DNA of 64,000 nt, taken from NCBI RefSeq assembly GCF_000158195.2, contig NZ_GL987987.1:62001-126000 (forward strand), given 5' to 3'. The translations under genes and the position numbers were made by a program. This document shows positions 58,183 through 64,000 of this stretch, one piece after another. The notes beneath the pieces are model-generated. The model saw nothing but the letters and a program-made list of their open reading frames with translations. It searched no databases and was not told the origin of the DNA. Origin of the DNA: Fusobacterium mortiferum ATCC 9817 (GTDB lineage Bacteria > Fusobacteriota > Fusobacteriia > Fusobacteriales > Fusobacteriaceae). Numbering within the stretch: the first letter of the stretch is position 1; every line of letters starts with the position of its first letter.

Positions 58183-58211
58183 TTGACAAATAAATACAAA
58201 TATGATAATAT
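58183..58211 (+). promoter_or_regulatory. queD promoter
   Basis: TTGACA (58183-58188), 17 bases, TAATAT (58206-58211), about 45 bases before the start. No preQ1 riboswitch motif is seen in the leader. Confidence 0.75.
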
Positions 58212-58254
58212 ATTCTCATAAGAATAAAGATAGTTAATTTAAGGAGGTAAAATT

Positions 58255-58821
58255 ATGAGAAGTATTACAAGTTTTGATTTACAATATGCACACAGATTTT
58301 ATAAGTTTAGAGGAGAAGCTCAATATTTACATGGACATACTGGAGTTTTAACAATAGAAGTAGAAGATTCTATAAATGAAGGTGTAAATATGGTATTCCC
58401 TTGTAATGAAATTCAAAAAACAGCTTGGGAAGTATTGAAGAATTTTGACCACTCTCTTATTTTGAGAGAAGATGATCCTCTTTTACCTGCTATTTTAAAA
58501 GTTTATGAGGAAACTGGGATAAAAGATGGGACTCCTCAAAACGTTATGAAAGGTCCTGCTTTTAAGACTGACTTAGCAACTGCATATCCTGACGCTCGTT
58601 TAGTTGTTACTAAAGAAACTTTAACAGTTGAAGGAATGATTAAAATTGTTTATGACTTATTAAAAGATAAATTAAATATTGCTAAAATAACTTTTACTAG
58701 TGGTGTAAATGCAGCTTCTGCAGAGTTTACTACTAAGAATAATATAGACCGTTGTCCTCTTTGTGGAATTTCATTAGATGAAAATGGAGTTTGTCCAAAG
58801 TGTGGATATAAGAAAAGATAG
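58255..58821 (+). CDS. queD: 6-carboxytetrahydropterin synthase-type protein with zinc ribbon (QueD/PTPS family)
   Basis: 188 aa. PTPS fold with zinc His residues: LQYAHRFY and YLHGHTGVL; NFDHSLIL follows as third family motif. The C-terminus carries an added zinc ribbon (CPLCGISL...CPKCGYKK) not found in minimal QueD. Acts in queuosine/7-deazaguanine or pterin synthesis. No other que genes are nearby, and a role with the folate pathway cannot be excluded. AAGGAGGT precedes the ATG. Confidence 0.8.
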   Translation: MRSITSFDLQYAHRFYKFRGEAQYLHGHTGVLTIEVEDSINEGVNMVFPCNEIQKTAWEVLKNFDHSLILREDDPLLPAILKVYEETGIKDGTPQNVMKGPAFKTDLATAYPDARLVVTKETLTVEGMIKIVYDLLKDKLNIAKITFTSGVNAASAEFTTKNNIDRCPLCGISLDENGVCPKCGYKKR

Positions 58822-58859
58822 TATTTAAAAACTTTTTACTACATACTAAATATAAAAAA

Positions 58860-58894
58860 ATTCCCTCTCTTAAATTCTAAGAGGGGGAGTTTTT
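58860..58894. terminator. Bidirectional terminator between queD and the MATE gene
   Basis: TCCCTCTCTTA pairs with TAAGAGGGGGA (one wobble), with A-run on the left and T-run on the right. Serves both convergent genes. Confidence 0.9.
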
Positions 58895-58904
58895 AATATA
58901 AAAA

Positions 58905-60266
58905 TTATACTGTTACATCTTTTATCCAATGTAGAGTTTTATATCTCCAAAGAGCAAATATTAACTTGATAACTTCACAAGATTCTGCAAGTCCTATAAG
59001 AATAAAAATAGGAACTTTGAAATATGCTCCTATAAAAGCTAATGGAACACCATATAACCAAAGTGGTAAGATATCTAAGTAAAAAGCTACTTTTGTATCT
59101 CCACCTGCTCTAAATAATCCAATTAGTATAGCCCAGTTTACCATTTTAAAGAAAACAAAAATTCCATATACTCTTAAAGTTTTTTCAGCAAGAAGAGCTA
59201 TATCTGGTGATAATTTATACAAAGCTATAATATTTCCTGTAAGAAGTTGTACTAAGATAAAGCTAAAAGTAGCCATACCAAAGGCAACTAAAATAATTTG
59301 TTTAGAGTAGGCAATGACTTTATTTTTATCTCCGCTACCAATAGTATGTCCAATAATAACAGAAGCAGCATTAGAAATTCCCATAAATAATATAGCAGAA
59401 ATAGCAGAAACCACATCAGCTATCTGTACACAAGCAGATTGTACAGTACCAAGTTTTGCATAGGCAACTGATAGAGAGATAATTCCTAGTATCCAAAGCA
59501 TCTCAGTAAATATAACAGGAGAAGATACTTTTATAATCTCTTTTATAAGATTTTTAGGAATATGTAGATATGATTCTAATTTTCCTTTAAGGTTGAAGTC
59601 TTTTTTATAGATAATAGTTAGTATAATACACATCTCTACAAATCTTGCTAAAATTGTTGCAAGAGCAGCTCCTTTTTCCTCAAGTTTAGGAAGTCCTAGA
59701 TTACCATAGATTAGACAGTAGTTAAAGAAAGTATTGGTTGCTACTCCAATAGAAGCTGAAATCATAGGAAATTTAGTAAGCCCCATAGCACGTAAAGAAA
59801 ATCCCATACTAGAAGATATAGAGTAGAATATATAACAAGGAACTACAACTTTAAGATACGAGGTACCAATTCTTAAAACTTCTGAATCTTTTGAAAAAAT
59901 TCCTATAATAAAATCAGCCTTAAAAAAAGCTACAAGAGCAAATAACATAGATACTGCAAAAGCTGCTCTTACCATAAGTCCTAATATTTTTCTAATTAAT
60001 TCAAAATTTCTTTTTCCATAGTATTGAGCTATAAATACTCCCATACCACTACATATTCCAAAGATAATCAAATCTAAAATCCGATAGACACTATTGGCAA
60101 AACCAACAGAAGCTATATAGTCAGTACCAAGTCTTCCTATCATAAGATTATCAATAAAATTTAAAGATGAAGATACAAGTTGTTGTATCATCAATGGAAT
60201 ACCAATAACTAAGAATTTTTTGTAAAACTCTTTTAAATCAATTTTTTCATTGAGTAAATTACTCAT
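58905..60266 (-). CDS. MATE-family multidrug/sodium efflux transporter
   Basis: 453 aa, 12 hydrophobic segments. N-terminal half: IPLMIQQLVSSSLNFIDNLMIG, SVGFANSVYRIL, GMGVFIAQYYGKRN; second half: QIADVVSAISAILFMGISNAASVIIGH. Exports cationic drugs or dyes in exchange for Na+ or H+. AGGTTGT precedes the ATG (weak), monocistronic. Confidence 0.93.
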   Translation of the reverse strand: MSNLLNEKIDLKEFYKKFLVIGIPLMIQQLVSSSLNFIDNLMIGRLGTDYIASVGFANSVYRILDLIIFGICSGMGVFIAQYYGKRNFELIRKILGLMVRAAFAVSMLFALVAFFKADFIIGIFSKDSEVLRIGTSYLKVVVPCYIFYSISSSMGFSLRAMGLTKFPMISASIGVATNTFFNYCLIYGNLGLPKLEEKGAALATILARFVEMCIILTIIYKKDFNLKGKLESYLHIPKNLIKEIIKVSSPVIFTEMLWILGIISLSVAYAKLGTVQSACVQIADVVSAISAILFMGISNAASVIIGHTIGSGDKNKVIAYSKQIILVAFGMATFSFILVQLLTGNIIALYKLSPDIALLAEKTLRVYGIFVFFKMVNWAILIGLFRAGGDTKVAFYLDILPLWLYGVPLAFIGAYFKVPIFILIGLAESCEVIKLIFALWRYKTLHWIKDVTV

Positions 60267-60343
60267 AATAACAACCTCCCCAGCATTACCTATATTTTAC
60301 CAATGAAGTTAAAAAAAGACAATGAAAAATTCTCAAAAAACTA

Positions 60344-60372
60344 TTGACAGTTAAGATTAAATGATTTAAGAT
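60344..60372 (+). promoter_or_regulatory. groESL promoter
   Basis: TTGACA (60344-60349), 17 bases, TAAGAT (60367-60372), just upstream of the CIRCE operator so that HrcA binding blocks early transcription. Confidence 0.8.
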
Positions 60373-60386
60373 ATTAATGTAAAAGA

Positions 60387-60413
60387 ATAGCACTCGTTGT
60401 ATAAGAGTGCTAA
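60387..60413 (+). promoter_or_regulatory. CIRCE operator (HrcA binding site)
   Basis: TAGCACTC (60388-60395), nine bases, GAGTGCTAA (60405-60413); only the first base of the consensus arm differs. Repressor HrcA binds here and releases on heat stress. Confidence 0.95.
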
Positions 60414-60431
60414 TAAAATGGAGGGATATAG

Positions 60432-60701
60432 ATGAAAATAAGACCTATTGGAGAGAGAGTTTTAGTGAAACCAGTTAAAGTAGAAGAGAAGACAGCAAGT
60501 GGAATTATTCTTCCAGGAGCAGGAGATAAAGAAAGACCTAATATGGCTGAAGTAATAGCTATTGGAAAGGGAGAAAAATTAGAAGATATAAAAGTTGGAG
60601 AGAAAGTAGTGTATTCTAAATTTTCTGGTACTGAGATAAAAGATGGAGATGAAAAATATTTAGTATTAAATATAGAGGATATTTTAGCAATTGTTGAGTA
60701 A
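60432..60701 (+). CDS. groES: Co-chaperonin GroES
   Basis: 89 aa. MKIRPIGERVLVKPVKVEEKT with the mobile loop GIILPG and C-terminal strand VLNIEDILAIVE. Caps the GroEL chamber. Controlled by the CIRCE operator. The 19-base gap to groEL confirms the operon. Confidence 0.98.
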   Translation: MKIRPIGERVLVKPVKVEEKTASGIILPGAGDKERPNMAEVIAIGKGEKLEDIKVGEKVVYSKFSGTEIKDGDEKYLVLNIEDILAIVE

Positions 60702-60714
60702 TTATTGGAGGTAA

Positions 60715-62337
<1,623 letters not shown>

Positions 62338-62427
62338 TAATAATAAAAAATTGTTGAAATATATGATAGGTTTTTATGTACTATTTTAAATAAAAAAATA
62401 CTAAAAAAACTAAAAAAATAAAATAAT

Positions 62428-62456
62428 TTGACAAAAATTTTAAAATATTGTATATT
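62428..62456 (+). promoter_or_regulatory. Promoter of the glycerophosphodiesterase transcript
   Basis: TTGACA (62428-62433), 17 bases, TATATT (62451-62456), followed by a leader of about 110 bases. Confidence 0.75.
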
Positions 62457-62477
62457 ATGTAATATATAGAATATTAG

Positions 62478-62541
62478 CTGGGAGACATGGAGAAGCTATT
62501 AACTAAGAAGTTAATTGTAACTTGTGTTTTCCAGTTTTTTT
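62478..62541 (+). promoter_or_regulatory. Structured leader ending in an intrinsic terminator
   Basis: Outer stem CTGGGAGACA (62478-62487) with TGTTTTCCAG (62525-62534), pairing at all ten positions with two G-U, followed by seven T. Inside sits a perfect hairpin ATTAACT/AGTTAAT-type (62498-62504 and 62509-62515). The U-run ends about 30 bases before the gene start, so transcription would stop unless an antiterminator acts, as GlpP does in Bacillus glp leaders. Confidence 0.6.
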
Positions 62542-62572
62542 ATTGAATTTTTTAATTAAAAGGAGGAAAATT

Positions 62573-63292
62573 ATGAGTAAAATTTTTGCACATAGAGGAT
62601 ATAGTGGAAATTATCCTGAGAATACAATGTTAGCTTTTAAAAAAGCTATAGAGTGCGGAGTAGATGGAATAGAGTTAGATGTTCAACTTACAAAAGATGG
62701 GGAAGTAGTAATTATTCACGATGAAACTATTGATAGAACCACTAATGGAAAAGGGTATGTTGTGGATTATACTTATGAAGAATTAGAAAAATTTGATGCA
62801 TCATTTAAGTTTGAAAATGTAGGCTTTAATAAAATTCCTACTCTTAAAGATTATTTTGAATTGGTAAAAAATTTAAAGGTAATAACAAATATTGAATTAA
62901 AAACAGGAATAAATGAGTATTTAGGGATAGAGGAAAAGGTTTGGAAATTGATAAAAGAATATAACCTAGAGGATAGAGTTATTATATCTAGTTTTAATCA
63001 TTTCTCTGTTATGAGAATGAAAAAAATTGCTTCCCAATTAAAGTATGGATTTTTATCAGAAGATTGGATAATAGATGCTGGGAAATATACTCATTCTCAT
63101 GGAGTTCAATGTTATCATCCAAGACATAATAATTTGATACCTGAAGTTATTGATGAGTTAAAGAAGTATAATCTTGAGATTAATACTTGGACAGTAAATG
63201 AAGAAAAAGATATGAGATATTTGTACTCAAAAGGAATAGATGTAATTATAACAAATTATCCTGAGTTAGCTAAAGAGATAAAAAATAAATAA
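62573..63292 (+). CDS. Glycerophosphodiester phosphodiesterase (GDPD)
   Basis: 239 aa, cytoplasmic (no signal peptide when started at 62573, where AAAAGGAGGAAAA precedes the ATG; a longer frame from 62522 reaches into the leader terminator). Catalytic motif FAHRGYSGNYPENTMLAF, GIELDVQLTKDGEVVIIHD, DRTTNG, and INTWTVNEEKDM near the end. Splits glycerophosphodiesters to glycerol-3-phosphate and alcohol. Regulated by the upstream terminator leader. Confidence 0.92.
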   Translation: MSKIFAHRGYSGNYPENTMLAFKKAIECGVDGIELDVQLTKDGEVVIIHDETIDRTTNGKGYVVDYTYEELEKFDASFKFENVGFNKIPTLKDYFELVKNLKVITNIELKTGINEYLGIEEKVWKLIKEYNLEDRVIISSFNHFSVMRMKKIASQLKYGFLSEDWIIDAGKYTHSHGVQCYHPRHNNLIPEVIDELKKYNLEINTWTVNEEKDMRYLYSKGIDVIITNYPELAKEIKNK

Positions 63293-63312
63293 AAAATAGG
63301 TAGGAGAGAACT

Positions 63313-64000
63313 ATGATAGATAATTTAGAAAAAATTCTTGTAATTATAAATGCTTGGTTATGGGGTAAATGGTTAGTTTTTGTATTATTGGGATTAGGAA
63401 TTTTATATACAGTAACTAATGGTTTTATTCAGGTAAGATATTTTAAATTTATTATTAAGAAAACGTTGATTGATTCTTTTAAGGCTAGAAATGAAGATAA
63501 AGGTGAGGGATCAATTTCCTCTTTTAAAGCTATGATGGTAACATTAGCTGGAAATGTAGGTGGAGGAAATGTTGTAGGGATTGCTACTGCTATTGCTGCT
63601 GGAGGAATGGGAGCCGTATTCTGGATGTGGTTTGCTGCTTGTTTTGGAATGGCTTTAAAATATGGAGAGATTGTACTTTCACAATTGTATAGAGGAAAGG
63701 ATTCACAAGGAAATCTTTTAAGTGGACCTATGTATTACATTAGAGATGGACTTAAAGCTCCTTGGTTAGGGATAGTTATTGCGGTTCTTATGTGTACTAA
63801 GATGATGGGAGCTAATCTAGTTCAATCTAATACTATTTCAGGTATTCTATACTCTAACTATAATATACCTACTTGGATTACAGGTATAGCATTAATTTGT
63901 TTCTTAATGGCAATAACTTTAGGTGGTTTAAAAAGAGTTGCTAATATAGCTACATCACTTGTTCCAATGATGTCAGTATTTTATATTGTAGTAGGGATTT
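63313..64000 (+). CDS. Sodium:alanine/glycine symporter (AGCS family), 3' end beyond window
   Basis: Partial: the first 229 residues are in the window. It starts with MIDNLEKILVIINAWLWGKW; the AGCS signature follows (ALAGNVGGGNVVGIATAIAAGGMGAVFWMW, here TLAGNVGGGN), with GPMYYIRDGLK and several membrane segments. Couples Na+ influx to uptake of small amino acids. TAGGAGAG precedes the ATG; it lies 20 bases after the GDPD gene. Confidence 0.93.
   Translation, partial: MIDNLEKILVIINAWLWGKWLVFVLLGLGILYTVTNGFIQVRYFKFIIKKTLIDSFKARNEDKGEGSISSFKAMMVTLAGNVGGGNVVGIATAIAAGGMGAVFWMWFAACFGMALKYGEIVLSQLYRGKDSQGNLLSGPMYYIRDGLKAPWLGIVIAVLMCTKMMGANLVQSNTISGILYSNYNIPTWITGIALICFLMAITLGGLKRVANIATSLVPMMSVFYIVVGI

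Noticed and set aside
58091-58254. preQ1 riboswitch before queD
   Set aside because: The short leader lacks the conserved C-rich loop and A-rich tail; only a promoter and a small ATTCT/AGAAT hairpin are seen.

Overview
The window looks like a chromosomal segment of a Fusobacterium-type bacterium (phylum Fusobacteriota). It is very AT-rich with tightly packed genes. It encodes KDO synthesis (kdsA, kdsD), which implies a Gram-negative outer membrane. Its L27 carries an N-terminal extension next to the Prp protease, as in Firmicutes and Fusobacteria. GlyRS is of the two-subunit type and groESL is under a CIRCE operator. The species cannot be named from the sequence alone.

Positions 1 to about 24,200 are an integrated mobile element or genomic island. 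Its left edge lies outside the window. Reading leftward come a frameshifted tyrosine integrase, a small excisionase-like protein, a BrxL-like AAA+ ATPase (split by a frameshift) and a zinc-ribbon protein. A divergent gene of unknown function follows. Next is a rightward phage/ICE-type DNA-metabolism module (Gp157-like, ArdC-like, Rad52-like, three tandem paralogues, a tiny membrane peptide, RadC-like MPN protein). Then come membrane and lipoprotein genes, including a frameshifted MORN-repeat lipoprotein, an AbrB-like regulator with twin operators, a possible replication initiator behind a nested hairpin, a HATPase_c_4/winged-helix regulator and an AAA-ATPase/PD-(D/E)XK protein. The last cargo block (18,262-23,999) is the most striking: a SLATT-like two-TM protein, an HD plus Hsp90-like ATPase (frameshifted), an HExxH metallopeptidase (internal stop) and a dCTP deaminase homologue, overlapping or closely spaced. 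It looks like an uncharacterised anti-phage system. No relaxase, type IV secretion or virion genes are visible, so the transfer mode of the element is unknown.

From about 24,250 onward the sequence is core chromosome. It includes brnQ, divergent from an amino-acid binding protein and argG that sit behind a leader ORF and an attenuator-like terminator; tex, an unusual kinase-like sensor, ileS, lspA, glyQ and glyS; a PTS IIC-like protein; and a folate operon ending in a GNAT-FolP fusion. It continues with trxA, a frameshifted TruA-like gene, a radical SAM protein, ung, a Spy/CpxP-like protein, murE-kdsA-kdsD, a DUF1858 protein, a YwqK-like protein, flavodoxin and tcdA. The right end holds rplU-prp-rpmA, guaB, mscS, queD, a MATE pump, CIRCE-groESL, a glycerophosphodiesterase behind a structured terminator leader, and the start of a sodium:alanine symporter.

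Five genes in the window are broken by what looks like one missing base. In four of them the repair is one extra A in an A-run on the coding strand. Either assembly homopolymer error, transcriptional slippage or genuine decay could explain this, and it affects both the island and one core gene.
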